A stretch of 64,000 nucleotides of DNA from Diphasiastrum complanatum (GCA_029204225.1 CM055102.1:36512585-36576584), one strand, 5' to 3'; positions 50,647-63,006 are shown, counted from the stretch's first letter. A program made the numbers and translations. The notes: generated by a model not told the origin, from the sequence alone.

Positions 50647-53600
50647 GTATAGCTTTCTAAGATTAAGAAAGGTTTTGTCATGAGAAAAGCAACTAATATG
50701 CTATAACAAGGTCCAATTTTGTGTAGTTGGTGTAGGATCATCAAGTATTTTAGATATAGATTTTTTTTTCCTTGACCAAGCTTCGTATGACTAACAATCT
50801 TAGATAAGGTCGTATATCCATGTGTGTGACTATGTTATCCCTATCTCTTTTATATCTAAGACTTAAGTATGAATCTAGGGTTGTGATGGACTTAATTTCC
50901 TATGCTCTGAGTAGTCCATTACAAGCATAAATCCTATTGTAAGGAGGAAGATAATGCAGACAGAAGATTACTATAAGAATATGAGGAAACAGTGGATCTT
51001 CCTTGTGTGGTCTATTGACCTCAAAACAGGTGAAAATCTCTTTGTTGATGCAGAAGTTTGGTCGCCTTAAAGCTTCCCTTGGAAGCCATGGATGATTTTG
51101 CCATGTCAAACCTTATTAAGTAGAATATGTCTGATGTAACTTTATTAAGTATAATATTTCTGATGTAACCTTATTAAGTATAACTTTGATGCTTTGCCAT
51201 CATCTTTGGATTCCTGATGTGATATTTGAAGCCGTGGATGCGTCGTGTTCCGGAATGCAGCGTTCCAATCACATTGGGAATTTTAGGTTGTTCCGGATGG
51301 AAAGCCTTTTTATTTATTTATTATTCTTATTTTAAATATTTTTTTCTGGGTGTCTTAGGGGAAAAGATCCTAGAAAGTTCAAAAAAGTAGTGATTCATAT
51401 CAGGTGTTAGGAATACTAAATTATACATGTAGTTCCATTGGAACCAAGTTTGCTTTGCTACATTTTTAGATCACAAAGTATTGCATAACATTGAACGTCA
51501 CTCTATGGTTATGGGACCAGTATCCATGCACCTGGAAGACGTCTGACAGGTCTTTAAGACCCATTGAGAATTCTTTCACTGAGTCATATCTTGTTGCACA
51601 TCATGCAAGGTACTGTGTTCTTTATCACAAACAGAATGTGCAATTATTGAAGCAAGCTTAAAGTGACAAAATTTGAGCCTCATGAGATTTGATTTCCTCT
51701 CTTGGTAACACTCCTTCCTAAACACTTTAGAGTTTTAACATGCAAGCTTTGGCCTTGATATCATTGAGAAGGCATGACAAGGAGTCACTAACTTGACATA
51801 GATGTGCTGCGTATGAGAGAATTTCCTAGATTTTGAAACCAACTATTGCTTCCAGTTTACATGTCTTCTGATGGTTCCACTGCTGTAAAAAATTTAAATT
51901 TTTTTTTCTTGTTCCGATGTTCTGGATTGCACTCTGCCTGCAGAACGTCGTTCCGATGCAACATAGTTTGAAAATAGTTTTCCAAGAAAAGAAAATGCTC
52001 AGATCTGGTTTCCATGCCGATAGAATCAACTTGTTACCCTTAATATCTTCCACTGAGCAACCGATTAGAGAGTAAACATAGTCCAATCGCCCATTATCAA
52101 GTGGCTCTTATCTCATACATGCTAGTGCCTTCAATGAGGTGTGGTTATCTTGTCAACCATAAAGACACATTGATTTAAATTATTAGTTTAGAAATATTGC
52201 AGCCCAATGGCCCTTATCTCATATATTTCCTTAGACCGCTGATGTATGTTCCAACTTTCCAGAGCGTGTATACTGAGCTTTGGACTATCTTGACTTGTGA
52301 TGTTATGACGGCTCTTCTTATGCTTTGTGGATGGTTAGAAAATATAGATGACCGTGTACCCAAGCATAAAGTCCTTTGATTCAAACTCAATTATCTCTGA
52401 AAGTTTCTTCTGACTTTCATGTTGATTGTTTATACATGCAATGAAATCATTTATCTTCCTCAAGCATATTCATGCTGGCTCGTACAACCCAAGTCCAGGA
52501 TGGCAATATGGAAATTGGTCAGAGTTGCTGCTATCAAGACTATGCAAAGAAAACAGTCTGCTTCTAGCCATAGTTATACTTTGATAGTGATCAGATAAAA
52601 TATGCACCATTGATGGTATCAACATCTGCATGTGCTCTCAAACGTCCACACGGTATTCAGAACATGATGACTGTAATCATTTCTGTATCAGAATTTAAAG
52701 TGTGTGTTATACCATGAAGAATGTTGTATGCATGAGAACCCTCAAAACTAGGTAATAAAAATTCTGCAAGCAAATGTCCCCCTGCTACTGTGCAAGAAAC
52801 CAGTGGATCTTTCAACTCAGATGTACCCAGAATTTGTTGTGGACTCAAGTTATCAAGATGCAAGTACATTTTATTTTTTTGCATGCAATCTTCTTATACA
52901 TCTCTTATATCAGAGAAATCAGAAACTGTTATTTCAAACAGAGATCTGATAGTAAATACTCCCGTTAGCCGTGTCAACATCCAATAGACAAGCTCGGTTT
53001 TGTATCTTGCAAGAATAATTTAGCATTGCGACACACCTGCCGCTTCTTTACCGTGATAATTTTTTAACAATGTTGTTATTTGTCACATGAGTTTGGTAGT
53101 TATCGCTTACAATTCTACCAGAGGCGTTCTGGCCATTTTCAGATCCACCAAATTTAATTCTTACTGCGTCAAATTTGTTGATTAGTTAAACTTTGAGGCC
53201 CTGGAAAAATTGGTTCTAAAAAAAAAAATTTGTGTCAAAAATACGGTCCTGGGAATTCTATGGACATATTAGCTCCAAAAATTGTTTATCAATGTGAGCT
53301 AATCTTCAACGATAGCATAGTCAGAACAAGATTTCACTCTGTTGACAGATCTGATTGATTACAAGAAATTGTAAAGCATGAGTGTTTGAACAGTGGTTTC
53401 TATAATACATTTGTGATTGTATAATTGTGACAATAGGCTCACGTAGAATTTCTTTGATTGTCAGTGAATAACCAGCCTCAAAGCAAAAACGTTGTAGCTC
53501 TCCTCAAGGCCTATTAAGCACGAGCAGATTTCTCCTTGGATTTTTGTAGACCAGCTCGATTCAGTAAGCCTTGCTTATATGCTCAGACGTCTTCCACTGG

Positions 53601-54031
53601 AACAGAGGTTCATGCAAAACTTCCAACGAGTCTGCTTTCTGCTGTTAATCTAAAAAAGATCTTTTGCACTGTTGCTATAGTTAATCACTGCCGAAATGTT
53701 AACTTTAATCTTCAAGAAAACAGTTTCGAGGATGTCTCTTCTAAAACTTAGAAAGCCTACTTTCTCTTTTCATAAACTCATGTCACTGGTGCGACAACCT
53801 TCAAGAAGCTCAAGGTCTCGTTAATCTCTATGAGAAAACAAAACAGTACAGCTCCCGCTGATCTTGGACTGTCAGGATCACAGATCTCCCTCCAGCTTGC
53901 AATGAGAACAGATTGCTCCAGTCTGCCAAGCATGCATACTAAACACAAAAAGCAATATGTGTATACCAACAAGCCTCCACAAGAACTCCAGTTGCTCCAG
54001 ATTTGTAGTACAAATAGAAACTCTCTCTCTT

Positions 54032-54035
<4 letters not shown>

Positions 54036-54062
<27 letters not shown>
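54036..54062. repeat. (CA)n microsatellite
   Basis: CA dinucleotide run directly preceding the LINE RT fragment. Confidence 0.95.
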
Positions 54063-54070
<8 letters not shown>

Positions 54071-54083
54071 ATGACACCATTTG

Positions 54084-54440
54084 GCGGTAATGGGATTATA
54101 TGAGAGGGTATTCAGGGTTGTCAGGTCAGAGATAGGCATATCAGAGATGATACAGAGCACTATTGAGGTGAGGCAGGGTTTTTCCTTCTTGCCCACCCTC
54201 TTTGGCCTCTACATCGACAAGTTGGAGTCATTATTTCATTCGATAGTGGTCTGGGTTGTAGAATGGGGAACATATTGACAATTATCCTCCTGTATATTGA
54301 TGCCGGGGTTCTCATTTCCCCTATGTGGGAACGTCTACAGAGGCATCTTGACACATTGCTTTCTTTCTGTAGGGTTTGGCGTGTGAAAAATGTGAAGAGG
54401 CATAGCTAGATAAAGTTTGAGGTATTTTGATGAGGTGGAT
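54084..54440 (+). pseudogene. LINE reverse transcriptase fragment
   Basis: Reading frames give 'LYERVFRVVRSEIGISEMIQ' and 'QGFSFLPTLFGLYIDKLESL', the RT palm block that in L1-type LINEs reads '...GVRQGCPLSPTLFGLYID'. A shifted frame follows with 'ILLYIDAGVLI' where the YADD catalytic box should be, then 'LQRHLDTLLSFC'. The catalytic Asp pair is lost. It is a short fragment with no ends recognised and belongs to a different LINE lineage from copies A-C. Confidence 0.8.
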
Positions 54441-54589
54441 TGTTCACGAGTCCTACACCTCTTGTAGATGTTAAGCCTCTTGCTTAAATGAGTGGGACTC
54501 AAACTCCACAAACTATTCAATATGGAAAGTGAGGATGGAATCGTAAGTTGGACTCCTACTCCTAACCAAGTATTTTAAAATATTATGGA

Positions 54590-56874
54590 CATCGTGCTTA
54601 TGTTTGAGGAGGAGCCATCAAGCAGCGAGTTAGTCAAATATTCGACATATACAGCCTCAAATTACAGCCAGCCTTTTTCTTTAGGAGGAGGGCTAGGACA
54701 GACTCAAGAGTCAGACAATGAGGATATTTCTATGATGTACCCCAACTTGAGATACTCCTCCAACATCTCTCTGACTTCCTCTTCCTCTTTTAAGCTCATC
54801 CCTTAAGGAGACTTACATACCGGACTTGCCCTTGGAACAAGCTCAATACGATGATCAACGTTCCGACTAGGCGGCAATCCCTCTGGCATATTACTAACTA
54901 GCACGTGTTTGAACTGCGTGCGGATGGACTTCTCCAAATTACTTGCTGGGTCACATCTAGACTGTAATGCAAATACATGTGCACTAGGGGATGCAAAAGT
55001 AAATGAAGCTTCTTGTGGTTTATTAGTGAGTGTGCTTATCTGAATATTACCAACATAAGAATCAAAACTGGAATCAACATTCACATAACACAAGCACAAA
55101 TACTGAATCTCCATTCTCTTTATTTGCATATAGGTAACAAGAGGACCCTCAATAGATGGTCTCTCCCCCTTTAAGACATGAGACATACCCTCATGCCCGA
55201 ACTTATACACATGTGATTTAAAATCTATAGCGGGTTGCTTACTTGCATGCCACCGCTTACCAAGTACAATATCAAACTTAGCTAGTTTAGTGATTTCAAG
55301 ATCTAACTTCTCGGTATACGTCTGAATAGACAAAGACGCCCGAGAGATTCTTTCATCCCAAACCTCTGTTCCCTTACCATTTGGCATCTCAACAGTATAG
55401 CGGTAATCAGATGGAACAGTAGGCAAGTGAAATTTCTTCACCACACGAGAATTGATGATATTATGCGAGGAACCGGTGTCAAATAAGACGAGCACGTCAT
55501 GACCTTCCAGTTTTCCCCTCATGCGTATCAGTTCACTATCTGGAAACTGATAAGCTTCCCGCACCTTGGTGGACAAGAAACAAACTGGTGCCCTTGGAAC
55601 AAGCTTTCGCACCGAAATAGTCATGACACGACGAGTGTCCTCATCATCACTTACCAACAAGTCATCCAAAATTTCCTCATCCTTGCCCTCATCTTGACGT
55701 TGCATAGTATGGAGCTTCTTGCTCGTACATCGAGGACAATCTTTGAAAAGATGCTTGCCAAGACAGAAAAAACATAATCCGTCTTGTTTGGCCTTTTCCT
55801 TTTGCTCAGGACTGAGGGGAGACTTGTCGTAAGCATGACGAGCCATAGGAGATCCCGCCTTGCGCTTCAAAGTCTGCTGCATCTGGATAGGATCCTTCTG
55901 CGAAAAGCCTTTCTGACCAGCGTGGCCAGACTTTTGCGAACCCTTCTTCTGAGGCCAGTTTGGCGCTCCAGATTCAGCCTTGGTGCGCACATTACCTTCA
56001 AAGTTGAGAGCTGTAGCAACTGCCTCTTCTAAGGTCTTGCACCCTTCATTAAGCACCGAAGGCCTCAACTCTTCATGAAGGCCAAATATGAACTTGTGGA
56101 ATACCAGCCACTCGGGAATCTCTTCCGGAATCTTGATAAGTATCGCACGATACCTGTCAGCATATTTTTGCACCATGTACTGCCTCTGACGATGCAAAAG
56201 CCAAGCATCTGTCGCACGCACATGCTCATGTGGAGGAATAAACTGAGCTCTAAAAGCTCGCTTAAACTCAAGCCAGGTGGATGGAGCATGGTTAGACTTC
56301 AACAACTTGCGCAACCACCTGTCAGCAAAATCAGTGAAATGGTAAGCAACTTTGTGGACCCGCCAACCCTCATCAGTTGGGGACCGTTTCAAATCAAAAT
56401 ACTCTTCCCACTTATGCAACCACTGATCTACGATATCAGTATTGCGTTGGGGAGTGTTTCCAGCGAAACGGGTAGGTTTAATATCTTTGTCTTCTGGATA
56501 GGGTGGAGATAACATAGGACGAACAACAGAAGATGGATAAGGTGGAGCATACTGCGAGGAAGACTCATAACCACCAGCTACCATCATTGCTCGCATCTCT
56601 GCGACGGTCTTTTCCACACTATCCATGCGAGCTTGCATAGAAGGGGAAGTACCAGCAGGCGAACGGGCAGCCACTGTAGGCGGATTATGGGCAGGACTAA
56701 GCACAGGGCTGGGTGGTGGTGATGCTTCTTGGTTTCCAAGGGGAGGCTCGAACTTGGGACCAAAGAAACTTTGGATGCCAAGCTAACCAGTTGAGCCAAC
56801 CCCGTTGGGTTGGGTGGTGGTGATGGAAGAGCAACGGGTGGACTAAGTGGAATATCAACTCTATCATCTTCCAT
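54590..56874 (-). pseudogene. Gypsy gag-protease polyprotein with truncated RT
   Basis: On the minus strand the likely gag ATG is at 56874-56872 ('MEDDRVDIPLSPPV'). A 101-bp SINE insertion with its duplication (56710-56825) breaks the frame, which continues as a 633-residue open frame (56704-54803). This contains the retrotransposon gag domain ('WLHKWEEYFDLKRSPTDEGW', 'FKRAFRAQFIPPHEHVR', 'KYADRYRAILIKIPEEIPEW'), a Cys-His knuckle with unusual spacing ('CFFCLGKHLFKDC', CX2CX3HX4C) and an aspartic protease 'VLFDTGSSHNII' (about 55475). It ends in 'MPEGLPPSRNVDHRIELVP', the start of RT. A frameshift follows, and RT remnants fade near 54590. Only gag and protease are nearly intact. Confidence 0.9.
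56710..56825 (-). mobile_element. tRNA-derived SINE-like insertion with 15-bp target duplication
   Basis: The 15-mer TGGGTGGTGGTGATG occurs at 56710-56724 and again at 56811-56825, flanking 86 bp. On the minus strand the insert has an A-box-like TTGGCTCAACTGGTTAGC and a B-box-like GGTCCCAAGTTCGAGCC, with an anticodon-stem-like CCAAAGTTTCTTTGG between them and GGGG/CCCC ends. This is the layout of a tRNA promoter. It fits a short tRNA-derived SINE, or a tRNA-like sequence moved by a LINE, inserted into the gag gene. Confidence 0.75.
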
Positions 56875-57662
56875 TATGAAACACAACAAAGACAGCACGG
56901 AATCAAGCTAAAAATTGGACTTATTGAAACACAGTCAGGAAAAGAAATGTTCAGCCTATTGACAATTTAGAACTGAAAGAGACAAAAGGCAACTGGAAAG
57001 TAACAAAGCCAAGGATAGGTAGTACTTCCCTTGCGTCCTACGCTGGTACACAAGTCGGTAAAGAACTTAATTTGGGCACCAAATCGGCTTGAAAGTCGAA
57101 AAAAACAAGAAAAAAATGGGCTATTTGACGTCGAATTTCTTCCAAACGGCAAAAGCTTTTCACGAACGGTCAATTAGCAGTAGGTCGCCCTCCTACTAGG
57201 CCCAATCTGAAACTCTAACAGCAGAAATCGGAGAAGTTATGTCCAATCCAAAAATCTGACTTGTTTTTTGCTTGGAAACCGACTTTTTAGTGAAATAGAG
57301 GCAAATCTGCTCCAAAACCAGCTTATAATGGCTCTAAAGGATCGCTATGGATACTAGAAACATGCTCCCAAAATCTGATCAGGATCTGAGAAGGCTCCAG
57401 AAAGTTATGAGCGAAAATCCTTCTGAAAAAATGCACTGGAGCATCTGATTTCTTTTGCCAAGTTTTTCCTCCCTCAAACGGGTGTTTTTGGGCTCCCTGT
57501 ATGCTGGAACAGCAGCGCTGGAGGCCCACCTTTCTTCTCCAATCTGTCTCCCACGTTTTCTCCCTCCAAAATCCTTCAAAAACAAGCAAAATCTGACAAT
57601 TTCTACACTTTTTCTCTCTAGAACGACGTTCTCTCTCTCTAGAACGAGGCTCTGATACCAAT
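56875..57662 (-). promoter_or_regulatory. Gypsy leader and primer-binding site
   Basis: TGGTATCAGAGCC on the minus strand (57648-57660) is a perfect plant initiator-Met primer-binding site, two bases from the LTR edge. The leader down to the gag ATG is about 770 bases and has two overlapping short minus-strand frames (57792-57379 and 57661-57323) with no known domain. Confidence 0.85.
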
Positions 57663-58157
57663 TGTCACAAGCCAGTCTCTCCAAGCTCGTGAATCCTAGA
57701 AGCCGGTGTGTAGAATGAACCTCCCAACCATAGGCACCCCCTCCTTGAGTCCTTCTACCTGCTATTCCCATCAACTGGCACATGGCATCCACCTGTGGGT
57801 GATCGGTCCACTTGGCATGCCTAGCCCCTGTGACCTGTGAATATTGAGTGACTCATAGGGTACCACCCACCCCCGTGCCCCGCCAAAGACCTGTGACCCT
57901 CTTGGTCACCCCGACTACTTGCCGGCTAGCATCTTGTCACTGACGGCTAGGGTCCCGACGGTCAAGACACACCGCATCTCTGACAACTTGTCAGGTGGCC
58001 ACAGCGGGTCACTGCTCGTGACGCACCGGTCCCAACTTGGGACTGATGTCCTCCTCGGTCACTGGCCCTTGCCAATACTTGGCCTCAGGCCCTCTGGTGA
58101 CCGGCCGTGCCAAGGTCATGATAGAGTCGTAACTGGACTCTAACAAATACCTCAACA
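57663..58157 (-). mobile_element. 5' LTR of the Gypsy gag-protease element
   Basis: On the plus strand it runs TGTCACAAGC...CCTCAACA (495 bp), with TGT/ACA ends, next to the primer-binding site. It is notably GC-rich for the window and full of GTGAC/GTCAC words. The outer boundary is inferred from the terminal ACA and the start of LINE ORF1 sequence just beyond it. Confidence 0.7.
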
Positions 58158-59037
58158 ATCACAGAGAGCAACTGGCTTCTCATGATTCCCTGCTTCTAGT
58201 GGTGCAATCGCACCTTTAGAAGTTGGATACTTCCATTCAAGAACTCAAGAACGAAGTTACAGTTATAATAAGTGAAGCCTCTTCCCAAATCGCTACTTCG
58301 GCAAAAATCCAGCAACTCGAAAATCAGGTGGAACAACACCATACGGCCGTCCAGTCATGGGCAGATGTGCTTAAAGGTTTGTCTCTAATTATCTCTCCAC
58401 CTCCGCCTTCACCTTCGCTTATCTCAGCCATGTTCACTGAGAGTCGTCTGCGAGAGCATAAATCTCTCAATGTTCGTGTTAGAGGTATTCCGAACTCTCA
58501 AAATGTTGTTGCAGAAGCTGAGAAGTTTTTGGAAAGAAATCTTCAACACCATAGCAAAGGAATGGAAACTGCCTGGCGACCTAAGAAGGACCTGGATACT
58601 CTTGTCATCTGCTTCACATCAGTGTCTCACCGGCGTGAAGTTCTAGGGAAGAGATTCAAATTGCGGGAAACCAAAATCTACCTGGACGAAGATCTTACCT
58701 TCATCCAAGTTCAAGAACGTAAGAAGGCTAGACAAGAAGCTCTATCAACTGGCAAACGGCTTATCTATCGTGATGGTATTATCAGACTGGTAGATCGAAA
58801 GCCTATAGTTAATGATAATTCTGAGATAGAATTTGAGATAGAGAAATGAAGAGATGTCCTGTTGAACATGTAAATGGTCTATGTGCCATATAATCCTGGC
58901 TATATGACTCTTTTCCTAGTTAGTTAGTTTGTTTTTTCTGCTTTGACGACACTGATCCGTCTTGTGTCCAACTTAGTTGATGTACTTGTTCGTCTTATAC
59001 GCCTTTGGCATGGAAAAGATGTTAATAAAGCTTTCTT

Positions 59038-59083
<46 letters not shown>
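58158..59083 (+). mobile_element. ORF1-only (non-autonomous) LINE with CT tail
   Basis: The open frame 58223-58849 (208 residues) is a LINE ORF1. It has an N-terminal coiled coil ('AKIQQLENQVEQHHTAVQSW'), an RRM-like core starting 'LNVRVRGIP' and passing through 'TLVICFTSVSHRREVLGKRF', and a basic C-terminus ('QERKKARQEALSTGKRLIYR'). An in-frame TAG at about 58216-58218 separates it from further ORF1-like sequence upstream. No ORF2 follows. About 190 bases of 3' UTR lead to AATAAAG (59024) and a (CTTT)n/(CT)n tail ending at 59083. The 3' UTR resembles that of LINE copy C. Confidence 0.8.
59042..59083. repeat. (CT)n microsatellite at a LINE 3' end
   Basis: CT dinucleotide run following CTTTCTTTCTTT just after an AATAAAG signal; the tail of the ORF1-only LINE. 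Confidence 0.95.
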
Positions 59084-59086
<3 letters not shown>

Positions 59087-59427
59087 GGAAAATGCCGAAG
59101 TCTAACTTCATGATCATTAGTGGACCATAAATGATAAAATTTCAAACACAAATTTTAAAATTGATAATCAATGACGAATTGGGCTTCCCTTTTTTTTTGT
59201 TTTATCTCAATGCTTCTTTGCGGTAAATAAGACTCTTTGGAGGATTTTGCTGTAAGGCAGTCTTGTCATTGTTTTCCACATCTTGTTGGACATAACTTAA
59301 TTGCTCTGCCATTCTAGCATTTCTTCATGTGGGTGTCAAGTTAATAAGTTTTGTGCTTAAAGTAGTTAGTGCTTATGGCTATAAACGGGGCAAGAGTATG
59401 AGACAATGACCTTATTGAATTGGACAG

Positions 59428-59538
59428 GCTGAAGATCTACAGACAGGCATGACAGAACTCATTGAAGCGGTAGAATTGGAGAAGCAAAGACATACTACCA
59501 CAAGGATGGAGTCCCTTGCGAAGGAGGCTAAACTTGAG
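59428..59538 (+). CDS. GC2: Golgin candidate 2-like protein, exon 3 (37 codons)
   Basis: This follows an acceptor TTGGACAG and ends at GAG before the donor GTCTGC. Both ends are phase 0, so it joins exon 2 in frame. The peptide 'AEDLQTGMTELIEAVELEKQ' followed by 'RHTTTRMESLAKEAKLE' corresponds to the golgin coiled-coil segment that in Arabidopsis GC2 reads, from memory, A-A-E-L-Q-T-N-M-M-E-T-L-E-A. The exon expected next (starting A-E-N-A-E-L) was not found up to 64000, so intron 3 is at least 4.4 kb or the gene is cut short. Confidence 0.88.
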
Positions 59539-61137
59539 GTCTGCAAGCGATAGTCTTGTTGATGTGCTTGTAAGGAAATATAAATTTTTGTTTTAGTTTT
59601 ATCATTTTTACCAGGCTACACAATAGAAGTTCATTCTAAAGGATGTATTAAGTACCCTAGATTTCAATTATAGTCTGGGAAAAATTGGATATGCATAATA
59701 GCCTCTTGGTACTTCCCAATCTGTACTTGCACAGTGATATCTTTGGTTCAACTTGCAGATTTTTGTATTCCTTTTCCATCCAAACCTAGCCTTTTTGGTA
59801 GTTTCCAATCTGTACTTGCACATTGGTATCTTTAGTTTAGATTGCAGATTCTTGTATTCCTTTTCCATCTGCACAAGGCATGCACTTGCTCTGACTGTGT
59901 AGAACGTGCTATTGATGTGTGAGGACTTATGTACTCAATCATTAACTATGAAGGTTGCTCTTGGTAATTCTTGTGAATGGAGTGCAATTGCAGTTTTCAA
60001 CTCTAGCTGTAGCTATCAGAGGAAATACGGGATAGTCAAGGCCATCTGTAGCATTTGGCCTTTGAAACTAAGGAAATGCCCTAAGCATTTTTGGCTGTCA
60101 CCCTTTACACTAAGGTTATAGAGGAAATGCTGTAAACCCAGGTTTACTTCTTTTTTTTTTTTCTTGGTGTTGAAGGGTAGTGCTGAAAAGTGCACCAGAA
60201 AGAAATCACATTGTAGAGGAAAACTTCAGCCGAGATAAGAAAGCTTGTAAGAAGATTTCTAGATAAAGCCCGTTGCAAGATCTGTGCAATATCTTGCATG
60301 TAAGTCATTGTGGAGATGCTTGGTCCATGAAGTCAGAAGGAAGCAGTGGAGGAGTTCATCGAAGTGACATTTTCTAAGGACTGTCTTTGTCAGAGAGATG
60401 ACCATTAACAAGGGTACCCTTTATTCAAGGGGTTAGCCCCTTGTGCAAAAGGATTTAACTGTTTTCTGAAATCTCAGCCCATATATTGCAGGTCAAGCTC
60501 TCATTACAAGTTCAAGCCAAGGTTGATAAGGAGAAACCCTTGACTAAAATGTCCTTGGAACTGGTTGCTCTGCTGAAAAATACAAAAGTTTATAAAATCG
60601 TGAAAAATCAGGTTCAAGCATCTCATAAAACAATTTCAGATTGGAAAAAGTTCAGCTCTAATTAAAGTCTGTGAGGCATAGTTGGAGTGACGGCAATCAT
60701 CAATCAGACTGTGAGTTAAAATGAGTGCTCCTATCTTACTGGAAAACGACCTTGAAGTTAAGAATTTTCAAGCCTGCATACTTAGAAAGACAAATGTGTT
60801 AGTGATGTTTGATCTTTGGGACTTGATAATTGGTCAAGAATAAAGACTCGTTGAAGTGAGGATGGACAGGAAAATGTGAAGCAATTGCAGTTTGATATAG
60901 CAAGAAAGGCATTATTCCTAAGTAATATGTTAGTGCATGAAAATTGAATTCCTCATACCTTTTTCTAGCCAAAAACCCTCAAAAACAATTAATTTTTGAG
61001 TAAAACATGGCCTAGAATCGTAAATCTTACAAATTTCCAGTATGCAATCATTCACCAGGAAGAGAAACTAGATAGAGGTCCCCCAAAGAGTCGATGAAAA
61101 GCTTCATAGCTCCAATCCCTTCAATCTTCGTAATCCT
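59539..61137. other. Golgin intron 3, first part
   Basis: No recognised exon or element, apart from an 89-bp duplication at 59716-59870. A stretch after CAG at about 60492 is open for 58 codons, but its peptide does not match the golgin family. Confidence 0.5.
59716..59872. repeat. 89-bp direct duplication
   Basis: CCAATCTGTACTTGCACA...TTGTATTCCTTTTCCAT starts at 59716 and again at 59805, with a few substitutions between the copies. Confidence 0.85.
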
Positions 61138-61510
61138 TGCTCTGATACCACTGTAAGGAGAAGCACCTCTAAGATCCTACTTACGAGACACACACAAAGG
61201 AATGAAAGTGGAGCCAAACCAAACCATGCAGATGTTACTGATGAATCTCCAATAGCATCTCCCCCGTGTTAGAGGATAGGATGCATGTGTAGAGAGAAGA
61301 ACCTGGCAATGAAAACTCACAATAGGAATGGGAGTAGGGCAAGTTTCTCCTAGAGGAAATAGCCCTTTCTTTATCTGTGCATGTGCTCATGCAAGCATAC
61401 ATTAATACCATAGATGCAGCTTGATTCTGAATCGCGATCAGAATCCCGATTCGGGATTTTCCCAGAATCATGTAGAATCGATTTTTTTTTTTTTTGAAAT
61501 TTTTTTAGGC
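61138..61510 (-). mobile_element. Minus-strand LTR end with primer-binding site
   Basis: TGGTATCAGAGCA on the minus strand (61138-61150) is a perfect primer-binding site, one base from an LTR edge that reads TGTAAGGAG on the plus strand at 61152 (CTTACA on the minus strand). The LTR extends upward to an unresolved end near a T run (about 61480-61510). No coding sequence follows on the minus side. Confidence 0.65.
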
Positions 61511-61833
61511 ATGGGTATCAGATAAAAGCTCTAATCGAGAGGATTATGACTGTGTATTTTGCCGATTGTTTCGGTGCAGGGCAGTCCCTTTTAGGTGTAT
61601 TAATTCCTAGGTTTACGCTATAGCTGCATCCCATATATATAAAAAAAAAAAGAGAACACATTGGGGCATTCCCAATGAACATAGCAGGAATCTCCCTTTC
61701 TCTGATTCTCCCTCCCTCTATCTCTCTCTCTGATCACAACAAACGGAACTAAAACCATGCTGAACAAAAACCCAGCTGAATCATTCTGAACTTTAGCCTT
61801 AATGAAACAATTTTTGACAAAACAACCATACCT

Positions 61834-61834
<1 letters not shown>

Positions 61835-61861
<27 letters not shown>
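61835..61861. repeat. (CT)n microsatellite
   Basis: CT dinucleotide run shortly upstream of the LTR ending at 62330. Confidence 0.95.
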
Positions 61862-61866
<5 letters not shown>

Positions 61867-62346
61867 AAGTTACGGACTACAGGATACAGGCCTACTGGGC
61901 TACTCTGCATATATTCCGCAGGCCTCTTTACATTTACTGTTGGTTATGTATATTTATGGTTACGCATTTTATATTAGTCATGTATAGGCCCCAGAGCCTT
62001 TTTATATGCTTATGACCGGCACTGGGTCCTTTTTTATGACATTGACTGGCCTTGGGCCCTTATTATATGGTTATATGTGGAGTGGGGGCCCGTAGGAGGG
62101 CGCACTATTTTCCCTCCACATTTTGCCTCCCTGTACTTTTGAATTCCTATTTTAGGGTTTATTGGTAGGGTATTTATAGGGGCATTTGTACACTCATTTT
62201 TCAGATTATTGATTGGTATTGCTTGGGCTCTTCGTGGTAGAACCTATTGTCTGGTCTATTGCTTGTAGGGCTTTAGTCTATTGCTGTCTTTTATGTTTCA
62301 TTGATTCAACACCTGAGATTTTGATCATAACTTGGTATCAGAGCAC
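61862..62346 (+). mobile_element. 5' LTR (partial definition) and primer-binding site of a Gypsy-type element
   Basis: TGGTATCAGAGCAC at 62333-62346 is a perfect initiator-Met primer-binding site. Upstream, a TATA box TATTTATAGG lies at 62171-62180 in a region with several GGGCCC/CCTTTTT blocks, consistent with an LTR promoter. The LTR start was not located, so the left coordinate is only a guess. Confidence 0.7.
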
Positions 62347-63006
62347 TTTCCTGATTGCTGAATTTCAGATCTGAATTTTTGATTGGGTGCCCATCTTCCT
62401 TGCTGATTTTTCTCTCTTTGCTGAGGGCTTTCGTCTCTTTGCTTCAGCAACATTCAGCACAGTTTGGAGGAGGACCAACTCCCATCAGAGCATTTTCCTT
62501 GGCGGAGCTTTAGCAGATAGTTAGCGGAAGTACTTTCGCTAAATTTGGCGGCCGGAAAAAAAAAAAATTTGGGTAGATTATTTCCGACGCCCAAGTTCCA
62601 AATTCTTTTCCCTCTTTTTTTTTGAATCCTCCATTTGATTCAGGGAGAGGATTCACAACCATCTTTTCAGTTTTGATTGGAGGCTGTCCATCGCCCTATT
62701 TCATCACGTTTTCCACAGATTTCCAGCCATATTTTCAGCATTGATTGGAGGCTGTCCAACGCCCACTTTCATTCTCCTTGTGGTCACATTTTCCAGCCAG
62801 CTCTTCGCACACGCTTGGAGCTCTATCGAGAGGTATCTTTGCTGGTTTTTCCTTGCTTTCCACACCTTTTCTTGACATTTGTCATTTCCTTTGTTGCTCT
62901 TAGTGTCATTTGTGTACCTAAAGCGTATTTGGGGTGACGACAAAAGTCCGCTCCCTCCGATATTAAGCTTTTCTTACACTCTCTTCACTTCCTACATTCC
63001 TTGACC

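Larger units (their letters stand above)
50647..59427 (+). other. Golgin intron 2 (8.8 kb) with nested transposons
   Basis: Bounded by GTATAG and GGACAG. The first 3.4 kb (50647-54035) have no recognised gene. The remainder holds a (CA)n tract (54036-54062), a plus-strand LINE RT scrap, a minus-strand Gypsy gag-protease element with LTR, and a plus-strand LINE ORF1 element with CT tail. If spliced as read, these are all intronic cargo. Confidence 0.75.

Noticed and set aside
60492-60665. 58-codon open stretch after a CAG, considered as the next golgin exon
   Set aside because: The peptide does not match the expected coiled-coil sequence (A-E-N-A-E-L...), ends in a stop and has no donor that would continue the family sequence.
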